This document shows, piece after piece, positions 31,419-40,288 of a stretch of DNA of 64,000 nt. The notes beneath the pieces were generated by a model. The model did not search any database, was not told where the DNA came from, and saw only the letters and a list, made by a program, of their open reading frames with translations. Numbering within the stretch: the first letter of the stretch is position 1; each line of letters begins with the position of its first letter. The translations under genes and the position numbers were made by a program. This DNA is from Streptomyces venezuelae (GTDB lineage Bacteria; Actinomycetota; Actinomycetes; Streptomycetales; Streptomycetaceae), in contig NZ_CP029193.1 in NCBI RefSeq assembly GCF_008642355.1, positions 6,968,001-7,032,000 on the forward strand, in the 5' to 3' direction.

Positions 31419-31736
31419 ATGAGCACGGAAGCAGAGCCGAACACGAACACCGGCGCCGACCGGCGCAAGCGGATGGACCTCGACCCCGACACGGTCGAGC
31501 GGGACCTGGTGAAGCTCGTCCTGACCATCGTCGAACTGCTGCGTCAGCTCATGGAGCGGCAGGCCGTGCGCCGGTTCGACACCGGTGAGCTCACCGAGGA
31601 CCAGGAGGAGCGGATCGGCCTCACGCTGATGCTCCTGGAGGACCGGATGGCCGAGCTCCGGGGCCGGTACGGGCTGCGGCCCGAGGACCTGAACCTGGAC
31701 CTCGGGCCGCTGGGCCCGCTGCTCCCCAGGGAGTGA
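31419..31736 (+). CDS. gvpK: Gas vesicle protein GvpK
   Basis: A 105-residue GvpK: RMDLDPDTVERDLVKLVLTIVELLRQLMERQAVRRFDTGELTEDQEE spans the family core (split here as residues 19-68), ending in GRYGLRPEDLNLDLGPLGPLLP. It is an accessory that caps or regulates vesicle growth in other organisms. It is the last gene of the operon and converges on the methyltransferase gene 28 nt away. Confidence 0.93.
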   Translation: MSTEAEPNTNTGADRRKRMDLDPDTVERDLVKLVLTIVELLRQLMERQAVRRFDTGELTEDQEERIGLTLMLLEDRMAELRGRYGLRPEDLNLDLGPLGPLLPRE

Positions 31737-31764
31737 ACCGCGGGGAGACCGGCGGATGGACGCG

Positions 31765-32574
31765 TCACTTCCGGCACAGCACCTCTCCGTGCAGTACCGC
31801 GAACCACGCGTCCTCCCGCGCGCCCCACTCCCGCCACCCCGCGGCGATCGCGCGCAGCCGCTCCGCGTCCGTGTGGCCGCCCTCCACCGCGCGTCCGGCG
31901 TAGGAGGAGTCGACCGTACGGTCCGCCCACAGGCCGCTCCACCAGGCGCGCTCGTCCTCGGAGCTGTAGCACCAGGTGTCCGCGGTCGCCGTGACATCCG
32001 TGAAGCCGGCCTCCAGGGCCCATGACTTGAGGCGGCGGCCCGCGTCGGGTTCGCCGCCGTTGGCACGGGCCACCCGACGGTAGAGGTCCAGCCACTCGTC
32101 CATGACGGGCATCCGCGGATGCCAGGTCATCGCCTCGTAGTCCGCGTCGCGCACCGCGACGATGCCGCCCGGCTTGCAGACCCGCCGCATCTCGCGCAGC
32201 GCGCGCACCGGATCGCCGACGTGCTGGAGCACCTGATGGGCGTGGACGACGCAGAAGGAGTCGTCGGGGTAGTCGAGGTCGTGCACGTCGGCGACGGCGA
32301 ACCCGACGTTGCGCAGACCCCGTTCGGCCGCGGTGGCGCGCGCCCGGTCCAGGATTCCGGGGGCCCGGTCGACACCGGTCACCCGGCCGTCCGGGACCAG
32401 CGCGGCCAGATCGGCGGTGATGGTGCCGGGACCGCAGCCGATGTCGAGCACCGACATGTGGGGCTTGAGCGAACCGACCAGGTAGGCGGCCGAGTTGGCG
32501 GCCGTGCGCCAGATGTGGGAACGCAGCACGGACTCGTGGTGCCCGTGCGTGTAGACAGCGGTCTCCTGCGGCAT
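31765..32574 (-). CDS. Class I SAM-dependent methyltransferase
   Basis: A 269-residue UbiE/Menaquinone-type methyltransferase. SAM motif I is SVLDIGCGPGTITADLA at about residues 41-57, motif II VTGVDRAPGILDRA, then VADVHDLDYPDDSFCVVHAHQVLQHV (motif IV/post-I) and LREMRRVCKPGGIVAV. Substrate unknown. The start is set by GGAGCTCC upstream of ATG 32574-32572. It is the first gene after the gas vesicle operon, on the opposite strand. Confidence 0.9.
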   Translation of the reverse strand: MPQETAVYTHGHHESVLRSHIWRTAANSAAYLVGSLKPHMSVLDIGCGPGTITADLAALVPDGRVTGVDRAPGILDRARATAAERGLRNVGFAVADVHDLDYPDDSFCVVHAHQVLQHVGDPVRALREMRRVCKPGGIVAVRDADYEAMTWHPRMPVMDEWLDLYRRVARANGGEPDAGRRLKSWALEAGFTDVTATADTWCYSSEDERAWWSGLWADRTVDSSYAGRAVEGGHTDAERLRAIAAGWREWGAREDAWFAVLHGEVLCRK

Positions 32575-32691
32575 GGCGGAGCTCCTTCGTGTGCGAGTAC
32601 GAAGACTGCGGGTACGGAGACCGTACGCCGCCATGCCGCATAGTGAGATCTGCGTATCAATATGTGGTCGGCTGGGGTGTGTCGTGCGCCT

Positions 32692-34224
32692 TCAGCGGAG
32701 GTTGCTCAGCGGGCGGTAGACGGTCAGCGCCTCCGGCAGCTTGTCGATCAGCAACGAACCCTGCACGTGCGTCACCTCGCCGTCGAACGCCACGGCCGTG
32801 CCCTCCCCGAGCCCGTCCACCCGCAGCCTGGGCAGCCGCGCGGCCGCCTGCGCGGGGGAGCGCACCTCGGGCCCGGTCAGCGCGGCGGCCAGGAGCCGGG
32901 CGCCCGGCCTGCGGCCGCCGTGCACGATGCGCACGTCGAGCAGACCGTCCGCCAGGTCGAGTCTGCGGCCCGGGGTGAACCCGGGACGGTGGTACGTGCA
33001 GTTGCCGGCGAACAGCATCCACAGCGCCCGGTCCTTGCCGCGGAACTGGGCGGTCAGCGGGTGCTCGTCGGAGCGCAGGATCTTCAGCGCCGCGAGCACC
33101 GACGCCGGTTTCCCGCCGATGCGGGACGACCAGTGCTCGCGCTGTCGCACCAGCTCCGGATACACGCCCATGCTGAACGTGTTGAGGAAGTACCCCTCCT
33201 TGGGCTCCCCGGACTTCGCGTTCTCCGCGGTGAAACGGCCGACGTCGACGGCGACCGCCTCGCCCGCCTCCACCGCACCCGCCAGATCATGGGCGTCCTC
33301 GACCCCGAGGTCGTACGCGAAGTGGTTGAGGGTGCCGCCGGGCAGCACCGCGAGCGGCAGACCGTGGTGGAGCGCGACGCGGGCCGCGGCGTTGACCGTG
33401 CCGTCGCCGCCGCACACGCCGAGGACCGTCGCACGGGCCGCGGCCTTCTCCAGCTCGGCGCCCACGTCGGCGGGTTCGGCGACGACGACCTCCGCCTCGG
33501 GCAGGGCGTCGCGCAGCGCCTTCACGCGCTGCGGGGTCCCTGCCCCCGTGTTGGTGACCAGGACCAGACCGGCGCCGCCCGGCAGCGCGGGGGCCGCCAC
33601 CCGGGGCCGCCCCGGGGGCGCCAGCTGCGACCGCGTCGGCACCAGACCGCGCACGGCGAACGCCGCGCCCACGCCCAGCGCGCCGCCGACCAGGACGTCG
33701 CTCGGGTAGTGCGCCCCGGTGTAGATGCGGGACACCGCGACGGCCGCCGCGAGCGGCGCGACGGCCGCGCCCCACGCCCGCGACTCCAGCGCCACGCCCG
33801 TGGCGAACGCGGCGGCCGACGCCGAGTGGCCCGACGGGAAGGACGTGGTGATGGGCTGCCGCTTCAACTGGCGTATCAACGGCACCGCGTCGAGCACCGG
33901 CCGGGCGCGGCGCACCGAGCGCTTGCCCAGCGTGTTGATCGTCGCGGAGGCCAGCGCCAGGGAGGCCACGCCGCGCACGGCGGCGCGGCGGGCCCGCGGG
34001 GTCCGCGTCGCGGTGATCGCCGCGGCCGTCGCGAACCACAGCACGCCGTGATTGGCGCTCTGGCTGAGTCCCGGAAGCACCCGGTCCGCGCCGGGCCAGT
34101 GCCGCTTGGCGACCGCTTCGAAGAGCCGGTTGTCGAAGGAGACGAGCCGGGCCTTCACCGGGCGGTGCCGGCCGGCGGGAAGGGACAGGTCGAGACCGGA
34201 GACGTCCGGGGAGTCAGCGCACAT
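32692..34224 (-). CDS. PAP2 phosphatase fused to diacylglycerol/lipid kinase domain
   Basis: A 510-residue membrane-associated fusion. The N-terminal PAP2 phosphatase (residues 30-210) shows the three motifs KRSVRRARP, PSGHSASAAAF and SRIYTGAHYPSDV. The C-terminal DAG-kinase/sphingosine-kinase-like domain (225-505) has VLGVCGGDGTVNAA and LPGGTLNHFAYDLG for nucleotide binding. Phosphatase and kinase acting on the same lipid class in one chain could balance phosphatidate and diacylglycerol pools. The architecture is known in actinobacteria. ATG 34224 is chosen as the family-like start; a longer in-frame N-terminus exists. Confidence 0.9.
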   Translation of the reverse strand: MCADSPDVSGLDLSLPAGRHRPVKARLVSFDNRLFEAVAKRHWPGADRVLPGLSQSANHGVLWFATAAAITATRTPRARRAAVRGVASLALASATINTLGKRSVRRARPVLDAVPLIRQLKRQPITTSFPSGHSASAAAFATGVALESRAWGAAVAPLAAAVAVSRIYTGAHYPSDVLVGGALGVGAAFAVRGLVPTRSQLAPPGRPRVAAPALPGGAGLVLVTNTGAGTPQRVKALRDALPEAEVVVAEPADVGAELEKAAARATVLGVCGGDGTVNAAARVALHHGLPLAVLPGGTLNHFAYDLGVEDAHDLAGAVEAGEAVAVDVGRFTAENAKSGEPKEGYFLNTFSMGVYPELVRQREHWSSRIGGKPASVLAALKILRSDEHPLTAQFRGKDRALWMLFAGNCTYHRPGFTPGRRLDLADGLLDVRIVHGGRRPGARLLAAALTGPEVRSPAQAAARLPRLRVDGLGEGTAVAFDGEVTHVQGSLLIDKLPEALTVYRPLSNLR

Positions 34225-34315
34225 GGCGCTCGCGTACCCCCGCCGCCGCCGTTCAGGCCGCCCCGGCGGGGAAACGGTTTGCCCGGGCGCCCGTCGGGCA
34301 CGGAGAATCCCGCCC

Positions 34316-35944
34316 ATGGGACATCTGGAAGCCGCACACCTCGAGTACTACTTGCCGGACGGGCGGGCGCTGCTCGGTGATGTCTCCTTCCGGGTCGGCG
34401 AGGGCGCGGTCGTCGCCCTGGTCGGGGCGAACGGCGCGGGCAAGACCACCCTGCTCCGGCTGATCTCCGGCGAGCTCCAGCCGCACGGCGGCAGCGTCAC
34501 CGTGAGCGGCGGCCTCGGCGTCATGCCGCAGTTCGTCGGCTCCGTGCGGGACGAGACCACCGTGCGCGACCTGCTCGTCTCCGTCGCCCAGCCGCGCCTC
34601 CGGGCGGCCGCTAAGGCCGTCGACGCCGCCGAGCACGCGATCATGACGGTCGACGACGAGGCCGCCCAGATGAGCTACGCCCAGGCGCTCTCCGACTGGG
34701 CGGAGGTCCAGGGGTACGAGGCCGAGACGCTGTGGGACATCTGCACCACGGCCGCGCTCGGCGTCCCCTACGACAAGGCCCAGTTCCGCGAGGTCCGCAC
34801 CCTCTCCGGCGGCGAGCAGAAGCGCCTCGTCCTGGAGGCCCTGCTGCGCGGCACCGACGAGGTGCTGCTCCTCGACGAGCCGGACAACTACCTCGACGTG
34901 CCCGGCAAGCGCTGGCTGGAGGAGCAGCTCAAGGAGACCCGCAAGACCGTCCTGTTCGTCTCGCACGACCGGGAGCTGCTCGCCCGCGCCGCCGAGAAGA
35001 TCATCAGCGTCGAGCAGAGCCCCGGGGGCGCCGACGCGTGGGTGCACGGCGGCGGCTTCGAGACGTTCCACGAGGCCCGCAAGGAGCGCTTCGCGCGCTT
35101 CGAGGAACTGCGCCGCCGCTGGGACGAGAAGCACGAGCAGCTGAAGAAGCTGGTCCGCACCCTGCGCCAGGCCGCCGACGTCAGCCATGAGATGGCGTCG
35201 CGCTACCACGCCGCGCAGACCAGGCTCCGCAAGTTCGAGGAGGCCGGACCGCCGCCCGAGCCGCCGCGCGAGCAGGACATCACCATGCGGCTGTCCGGCG
35301 GGCGCACCGGCGTCCGGGCCGTGACCTGCGAGAACCTCGAACTGACCGGCCTGATGAAACCCTTCGACCTGGAGGTCTTCTACGGCGAGCGCGTCGCCGT
35401 CCTCGGCTCGAACGGCTCGGGCAAGTCGCACTTCCTGCGGCTGCTCGCGGGCGACACCGAGAATCCCGTGCCGCACACCGGCCTGTGGAAGCTCGGCGCC
35501 CGCGTCGTGCCGGGCCACTTCGCGCAGACCCACTCCCACCCCGAGCTGATGGGCCGCCCGCTCCTGGACATCCTGTGGCGCGAGCACGCGCAGGACCGCG
35601 GCGCCGCCATGTCCCGGCTCCGGCGGTACGAGCTGACGCGGCAGGCCGAGCAGAACTTCGAGCGGCTCTCCGGCGGCCAGCAGGCCCGTTTCCAGATCCT
35701 GCTGCTCGAACTGCAGGGCTGCACGGCGCTGCTCCTCGACGAGCCCACGGACAACCTGGACCTGGAGTCCGCCGAGGCGCTGCAGGAAGGCCTGGAGGCC
35801 TTCCAGGGCACGGTCCTCGCCGTCACCCACGACCGCTGGTTCGCCCGCTCCTTCGACCGCTATCTGGTCTTCGGCAGCGACGGCCGGGTGCGCGAGACGC
35901 CGGAGCCGGTGTGGGACGAGCGGCGGGTCGACCGCGTGCGGTAG
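34316..35944 (+). CDS. ABC-F family ATPase
   Basis: A 542-residue soluble ABC-F protein with two ATPase cassettes and no membrane domain. The first cassette has Walker A GANGAGKTT, signature LSGGEQKRL and Walker B VLLLDEPDNYLD. The second has Walker A GSNGSGKSH, signature LSGGQQARF and LLLDEPTDNLDL. The linker (about 235-320) is helical and charged. ABC-F proteins act on ribosomes as translation factors or give antibiotic resistance. Nothing here indicates which. Divergent from the PAP2-kinase gene. Confidence 0.92.
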   Translation: MGHLEAAHLEYYLPDGRALLGDVSFRVGEGAVVALVGANGAGKTTLLRLISGELQPHGGSVTVSGGLGVMPQFVGSVRDETTVRDLLVSVAQPRLRAAAKAVDAAEHAIMTVDDEAAQMSYAQALSDWAEVQGYEAETLWDICTTAALGVPYDKAQFREVRTLSGGEQKRLVLEALLRGTDEVLLLDEPDNYLDVPGKRWLEEQLKETRKTVLFVSHDRELLARAAEKIISVEQSPGGADAWVHGGGFETFHEARKERFARFEELRRRWDEKHEQLKKLVRTLRQAADVSHEMASRYHAAQTRLRKFEEAGPPPEPPREQDITMRLSGGRTGVRAVTCENLELTGLMKPFDLEVFYGERVAVLGSNGSGKSHFLRLLAGDTENPVPHTGLWKLGARVVPGHFAQTHSHPELMGRPLLDILWREHAQDRGAAMSRLRRYELTRQAEQNFERLSGGQQARFQILLLELQGCTALLLDEPTDNLDLESAEALQEGLEAFQGTVLAVTHDRWFARSFDRYLVFGSDGRVRETPEPVWDERRVDRVR

Positions 35945-35959
35945 ACCCGCCGCCCGGCG

Positions 35960-37519
35960 TCAGCCGAGTCGGCCGAAGGCAGGCGAGGCCGGGGAGGCCG
36001 GCTGCGCGGGCTTGACGCCCGGTGCCGCCCGACACGTCACGTCCTTGGCCGGCAGTCTGCCGGTGACCAGGTACTCCGTGGCGGTGTCCTCGGCGCACCG
36101 GTTGGCAGGGCCCGCGGACATCCCGTACACGACGCCGTGCCCCTCGCCCTCGTCGACGGTCAGCAGCCGGGAGCCCTTGAGCGCGCGGTGCATGCCGCGC
36201 GCCGTCGACAGGGGCGTCTGCGAGTCCCATTCGTTCTGCACGATCAGCGAACGGACGTGGTTGTCGACCTTCGTCACGGGCTCCACCGGACGGTCCCAGA
36301 AGGCGCACGGATTGATGTTCGACGCGAAGTCCCCGAACAGCGGATGGCGGGCGGCGTCACGGGCCGAGTCGCGGCGGTACGTCTCCGGATCGCGCGGCAT
36401 GGGCGCGTCACCGCACACCACGGTCCAGAGCGCCGACACCAGGTTGTCCGTGGCCTCCGGCTCCGCGGGGAAGTCGGGGACCGGCTTGCCCGCGGCCGCG
36501 TCCTTCAGCATGACGACGAGCTCGGCGGCGCTGCGGGGGGTGAAGAACTCGCGGCGCAGGAAGCCGCGGATGTCGGTGCCGGTGAGCTTGGCGGTGCCCA
36601 CGTCGACCGGGTCGCGGTCGGCCCGCTCCACCAGGTCCCAGAAGGTGCGGGAGACTTCGGCGGGCGTCTTCCCCAGGTCGTAGGTCGCCGAGTGCGCGGC
36701 CGTCCACCGCGTCCAGCGCGCGAACGCGGGCTCGGCCTCCGGCGCCCACACCTGGAACATCCCGCGCCACATCTTCTTCGGGTCGACGGCGCTGTCCAGG
36801 ACGAACCGGTCGGCGCGCCGGGGGAACAGCTGTGTGTAGACGGAGCCGAGCGCGGTGCCGTACGAGACGCCGTAGTACGAGATCTTCTTCTCGCCGAGGA
36901 CGGCCCGCAGGACGTCCATGTCCCGCGCGGTGTTGCGGGTCGTCATGTGCGAGAGGGCCGGGCCCGTCGCCTCGCGGCACTTGTCCGCGACGGTCTTCGC
37001 CCGGGCGACGTTCTCGCCGAACGGCCGGTAGGAGCGCGGGAACCGCTTCTCGTCGTCGGTGAGCCCGCACTCGACGGGGGTGCTCCGGCCGATGCCGCGG
37101 GGGTCGAACCCGATGAGGTCGTACCGCTCGGTCACTGACTCGGGCATCGTCTCGGTGAAGTACAGCGGCAGGTCGAGCCCGGGGCCGCCGGGCCCGCCCG
37201 GGTTGGAGAGCAGGACCCCGCGGCGCTTCGCGGGATCGGTCGCCCTGATCCGGGATATCGCGACGTCGATGACGGTGCCGTCGGGGTCGCGGTAGTCCAG
37301 CGGCACCTCGAGGGTGGCGCACTGGTAGGCGGCGGGGGTGTCGGTCCCGCACCGTTTCCAGTCCGGCTTCTGGTCGGTGAACCGGCTCAGCGGGCGAGCC
37401 CCGGTGTCCTGCGGGGGAGCGGCGGACGCCGGGAGCGCGGTGAGCCCGGGGGCCAGTACGGCGGTGAGGCCGAGGGCGAGGAGCGGTAAGCGGCGGCGTC
37501 TCGGTACGGAGTGGGGCAC
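35960..37519 (-). CDS. Secreted alpha/beta-hydrolase, tripeptidyl aminopeptidase type, TTA codon
   Basis: A 519-residue exported serine peptidase of the Streptomyces SlpD/SlpE/Tap group. The signal peptide is residues 1-33 (MPHSVPRRRRLPLLALGL..., ending ASAA). NPGGPGGPGLDLP is the oxyanion loop, the nucleophile Ser lies in YYGVSYGTALGSVY, and a late GHGVV segment holds the His. Codon 11 is TTA (37489-37487), which depends on the bldA tRNA, so translation should be tied to development. A strong hairpin lies 49 bp before the start. It converges on the ABC-F gene 16 bp away. Confidence 0.9.
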   Translation of the reverse strand: MPHSVPRRRRLPLLALGLTAVLAPGLTALPASAAPPQDTGARPLSRFTDQKPDWKRCGTDTPAAYQCATLEVPLDYRDPDGTVIDVAISRIRATDPAKRRGVLLSNPGGPGGPGLDLPLYFTETMPESVTERYDLIGFDPRGIGRSTPVECGLTDDEKRFPRSYRPFGENVARAKTVADKCREATGPALSHMTTRNTARDMDVLRAVLGEKKISYYGVSYGTALGSVYTQLFPRRADRFVLDSAVDPKKMWRGMFQVWAPEAEPAFARWTRWTAAHSATYDLGKTPAEVSRTFWDLVERADRDPVDVGTAKLTGTDIRGFLRREFFTPRSAAELVVMLKDAAAGKPVPDFPAEPEATDNLVSALWTVVCGDAPMPRDPETYRRDSARDAARHPLFGDFASNINPCAFWDRPVEPVTKVDNHVRSLIVQNEWDSQTPLSTARGMHRALKGSRLLTVDEGEGHGVVYGMSAGPANRCAEDTATEYLVTGRLPAKDVTCRAAPGVKPAQPASPASPAFGRLG

Positions 37520-37567
37520 GTGGGCGGTCCTTCCGTCGGAAATGGTTCTGCCGTTCGGGTGGACGCG

Positions 37568-37608
37568 GAAACAGAGGCATCTGCCTCCCCGGCAGGCGCC
37601 TCTGTTTC
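37568..37608. repeat. Long inverted repeat in the leader of the secreted peptidase
   Basis: GAAACAGAGGC (37568-37578) is the exact complement of 37598-37608. Inside, CTGCC (37581-37585) pairs with GGCAG (37591-37595) around a TCCCC loop, with only AT/GC unpaired between the two stems. It lies 49 bp before the peptidase start and has no gene before it on that strand, so it is a leader hairpin or operator rather than a terminator. Confidence 0.55.
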
Positions 37609-37733
37609 AGGACATTCACGGGGTTCCTGTACGTGCCGGTTCGCCGGTGCGGTGCGCGCGCGGCCCGTGTGCGGTGCATCCTGGGTAGTACGGGTCCAGC
37701 GGGTACCCGGACAGGCAGGGAGCGCCGCGACAG

Positions 37734-37776
37734 AGCGATCGGACAGCGATCGGACGCAGAGCGATCGGAGCGATCC
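37734..37776 (+). repeat. Short direct repeats before the DUF6158-like gene
   Basis: AGCGATCGGA occurs at 37734-37743, 37745-37754 and 37760-37769, with a partial fourth copy AGCGATCC directly before the ATG at 37777. Each copy contains palindromic CGATCG. They may be regulator sites or simple duplication. GGGT-N14-GGGTAC just upstream (ending 37706) weakly resembles a sigma-B promoter. Confidence 0.5.
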
Positions 37777-38010
37777 ATGAACGGAGTCGATCCGGGCAGG
37801 CTGGACGACCAGCAGCTCATCAAGGAGCTGGAGACGATCCACCGCACCCGCCACAGCACCCTGCTGCACGGCTCGAACGATGCCCTGCGGGCGCACAACG
37901 ACCGCATGGCGGAACTCGAGGGCGAGTACCTGCGCCGTCATCCGCGCAGGTCGGTGGCCGGGGGCCGGACCCGCGCGGGCGCGCGGGAGAGGGGAACCAC
38001 GAGCACATGA
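37777..38010 (+). CDS. Small DUF6158-like protein
   Basis: A 77-residue charged helical protein with DDQQLIKELETIHRTRHSTL and LRAHNDRMAELEGEYLRRHP. It fits the small actinobacterial DUF6158 family, often near stress genes, with no known function. The Arg/Gly-rich tail is disordered. ATGA overlap with the next gene implies a two-gene operon. Confidence 0.75.
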   Translation: MNGVDPGRLDDQQLIKELETIHRTRHSTLLHGSNDALRAHNDRMAELEGEYLRRHPRRSVAGGRTRAGARERGTTST

Positions 38011-38588
38011 CGACGGACCACCGGACCCTGCTGGAGCGGCACGGCGAGGCGCTCGACCTCTTCACGGACCGCGTGCACGCCGTCCGCGCCGACCAGTGGG
38101 ACGCCCCGACCCCCTGCACGGACTGGACGGTCCACGACTTGGTCAACCACCTCGCGTCCGAGCAGCTGTGGGTGCCGCCGCTGCTGCGCGACGGCGCGAC
38201 CACGGAGTCCGTCGGCGACGCCTTCGACGGTGACATGCTCGGCCCGGACCCGGTCGCCTCCTGGGACACCGCGGCGGTCGCCGCGCGCGACGCGTTCCGC
38301 GAGGAGGGCGCCCTCGACCGCACCGTCCACCTGTCCTTCGGCGACGCCTCGGCGCCGTTCTACGCCGGGCAGATGATCACCGACCTCGTGGTGCACGCCT
38401 GGGACCTCTCCCGCGCGATCGGCGCCGACGAGACACTGCCCGAGGCCCTCGTCGACTTCGCGCTGGCCGAAGTGGAGCCGTACGCGGCCGAGTTGGAGAA
38501 GAGCGGCCTCTTCGCCCCGGCGGTGGAGCCGCCGGCGGACGCCGACGCGCGGACGAAACTCCTCAATCTGCTCGGCCGCAAGGTCTGA
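38007..38588 (+). CDS. TIGR03086-family metal-binding protein (mycothiol maleylpyruvate isomerase-like fold)
   Basis: A 193-residue four-helix DinB/MDMPI-fold protein. WDAPTPCTDWTVHDLVNHL carries the family's C-x-D-W-x-x-x-D/H signature with a metal-ligand His, and DLVVHAWDLSRAIGAD supplies the second and third His. Members are putative thiol-dependent (mycothiol) transferases or isomerases. No substrate is known. Cotranscribed with the small DUF6158-like gene through ATGA. Confidence 0.85.
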   Translation: MTTDHRTLLERHGEALDLFTDRVHAVRADQWDAPTPCTDWTVHDLVNHLASEQLWVPPLLRDGATTESVGDAFDGDMLGPDPVASWDTAAVAARDAFREEGALDRTVHLSFGDASAPFYAGQMITDLVVHAWDLSRAIGADETLPEALVDFALAEVEPYAAELEKSGLFAPAVEPPADADARTKLLNLLGRKV

Positions 38589-38644
38589 GAAGGTTCGACC
38601 AACGCTCAACCGTTGTCTTTCGGCTCGCGAACAGAGGGAACCTG

Positions 38645-39658
38645 ATGTTCATGAGAGTCGGAGTGGTGGATGTGGGTTCGAACACGGTGCGGCTCGTCGT
38701 CGCGGATGCCGACGGGCAGGTGCCGTTGCCGGTCCACACGGTGAAGAGACGGCTGAGGCTGGGAGAGCATCTGGACGACGAGGGGCGCCTCGGTGAGGAG
38801 CCGGTCCGCGAACTGGTCGCCGCGGTGCGCGACGTACAGGAGGAGGCGCAGCGGTGGGGGGTGTACGAACCCTTTGCCTTCGTCACCTCGGTCGTGCGGG
38901 ACGCCCCGAACCGGGCCGAGGTGCTCGAAGCGGTGGAGGCCGGCACCGGCATCCGGCTGCGCACCCTGTCGGGGGAGGCCGAGGCGGAGCTGACGTTCCT
39001 CGCCGCCCGCCGGTGGATGGGGTGGCGGGCGGGGCCGCTGGTGCTCTTCGACATCGGCGGCGGTTCCCTCGAAGTGGCCTTCGGGCGCAGCCGCCTGCCC
39101 GACTACGCGGCGTCGCTGCCGCTCGGGGCGAGACGGTTGACCCGGGACCTCTTCGACGGCCAGGACCCGCCGCGGCCCGAGGATCTGAAGGCGGTGCGCC
39201 GCCAGGTGCGGCACCAGTTGCGGGATGTGGCCGCCCGGATCCGCTGGGAGATGCCGCACACGGCCGTCGCCACGTCCCGCACGTTCCAGCAGCTGGCCAG
39301 ATTGTGCGGCGCGGCACCCGGCCGCTACGGACCCTTCGTGGAGCGGCAGTTGGGCCGGGTCGAACTCGGCAGGGCGCTCAAGGAACTGGCGTCGATGCCC
39401 GCCGAGCAGCGCGCCCAGCTGCCCGGCATCTCGGCGGCGCGCGCCGGTCAGTGCGTGGCCGGCGCGGTCGTCGCCCACACGGCGATGAAGCTGACCGGCA
39501 TCGAGGAGGTCACCGTCTGCCCCTGGGCCCTGCGCGAGGGCATCCTGCTCCGCTACATCGAGGACGGTGACGCGGACTGGTGGGCCGGTGAGCACGTGCA
39601 CACGGGTGACACGAGCCGCACCGCCCAGATGTTGCTGCCGGTGCCCGCCGGGACCTGA
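38645..39658 (+). CDS. Ppx/GppA-family phosphatase
   Basis: A 337-residue actin-like ATPase-fold protein for polyphosphate or (p)ppGpp hydrolysis. VGVVDVGSNTVRLVV is the first phosphate loop, SGEAEAELTFLA the catalytic Glu region, and VLFDIGGGSLEVAFG the second loop. It lacks the long C-terminal HD domain of classical Ppx, like the short actinobacterial form. GAGGGAA places the ATG at 38645; an alternative is 6 nt later. Confidence 0.92.
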   Translation: MFMRVGVVDVGSNTVRLVVADADGQVPLPVHTVKRRLRLGEHLDDEGRLGEEPVRELVAAVRDVQEEAQRWGVYEPFAFVTSVVRDAPNRAEVLEAVEAGTGIRLRTLSGEAEAELTFLAARRWMGWRAGPLVLFDIGGGSLEVAFGRSRLPDYAASLPLGARRLTRDLFDGQDPPRPEDLKAVRRQVRHQLRDVAARIRWEMPHTAVATSRTFQQLARLCGAAPGRYGPFVERQLGRVELGRALKELASMPAEQRAQLPGISAARAGQCVAGAVVAHTAMKLTGIEEVTVCPWALREGILLRYIEDGDADWWAGEHVHTGDTSRTAQMLLPVPAGT

Positions 39659-39664
39659 ACGACG

Positions 39665-40225
39665 TCAGCCGGACCGGGGCTTCGCCCCCTTGGCGAACTC
39701 CGCGAGGAACGCCTCGCAGAACGCCTTCAGGTCGTCCGGCTTGCGGCTGGTGATGAGTGTGTTGGGGCCGCCGGTGCAGACCTTGACCTGCTCGTCGACC
39801 CAGGTGCCGCCCGCGTTGCGGATGTCCGTCTTGAGGCTCGGCCAGGAGGTCAGGGTGCGGCCGCCCAGCACGTCCGCCTCGACGAGCGTCCACGGGGCGT
39901 GGCAGATGGCCGCGACGGGGAGGCCGTGGTCGAAGAAGTCCTTCACGAAGGCCACGGCCTTCTCGTCCGTGCGCAGGTAGTCCGGGTTGGCGACGCCGCC
40001 GGGCAGCACGAGCCCGTCGAACGCGTCGGCGCGCACGTCGGCCACGACTTCCTGGACCGGGAAGGTGTCCGCCTTGTCGAGGTGGTTGAAGCCCTGGACC
40101 TCACCGGGGTCCGTGGACACCAGGACGGCCTCGCCGCCCGCGTCCCGGACGGCCTGCATGGGGTCCGTGAGTTCGATCTGCTCGACGCCCTCGGGCGCCA
40201 CGAGGAACGCGATGCGCTGCGGCAT
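39665..40225 (-). CDS. DJ-1/PfpI-family protein (type 1 glutamine amidotransferase-like)
   Basis: A 186-residue DJ-1/PfpI protein similar to general stress protein 18. The nucleophile Cys is in PVAAICHAPWTLVEAD (near residue 105). An LPGGVANPDYLR loop and DGLVLPGG supply the preceding conserved region. Functions proposed for such proteins include deglycase and chaperone or protease activity, with no consensus. Convergent with the Ppx/GppA gene 6 nt away. Confidence 0.9.
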   Translation of the reverse strand: MPQRIAFLVAPEGVEQIELTDPMQAVRDAGGEAVLVSTDPGEVQGFNHLDKADTFPVQEVVADVRADAFDGLVLPGGVANPDYLRTDEKAVAFVKDFFDHGLPVAAICHAPWTLVEADVLGGRTLTSWPSLKTDIRNAGGTWVDEQVKVCTGGPNTLITSRKPDDLKAFCEAFLAEFAKGAKPRSG

Positions 40226-40288
40226 GGCGGAATGATCCTTCCTGCTGGATGATGTCGTACAAGATCTGATTGTCCGTATGGGTGGTGT

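Noticed and set aside
37568..37608. Terminator of an upstream minus-strand gene
   Set aside because: No gene lies upstream on that strand; the next gene is on the plus strand and starts beyond it.
38589..38640. CAACG-N6-CGTTG inverted repeat before the Ppx/GppA gene
   Set aside because: Only 5-bp arms, expected by chance in a sequence of this length.
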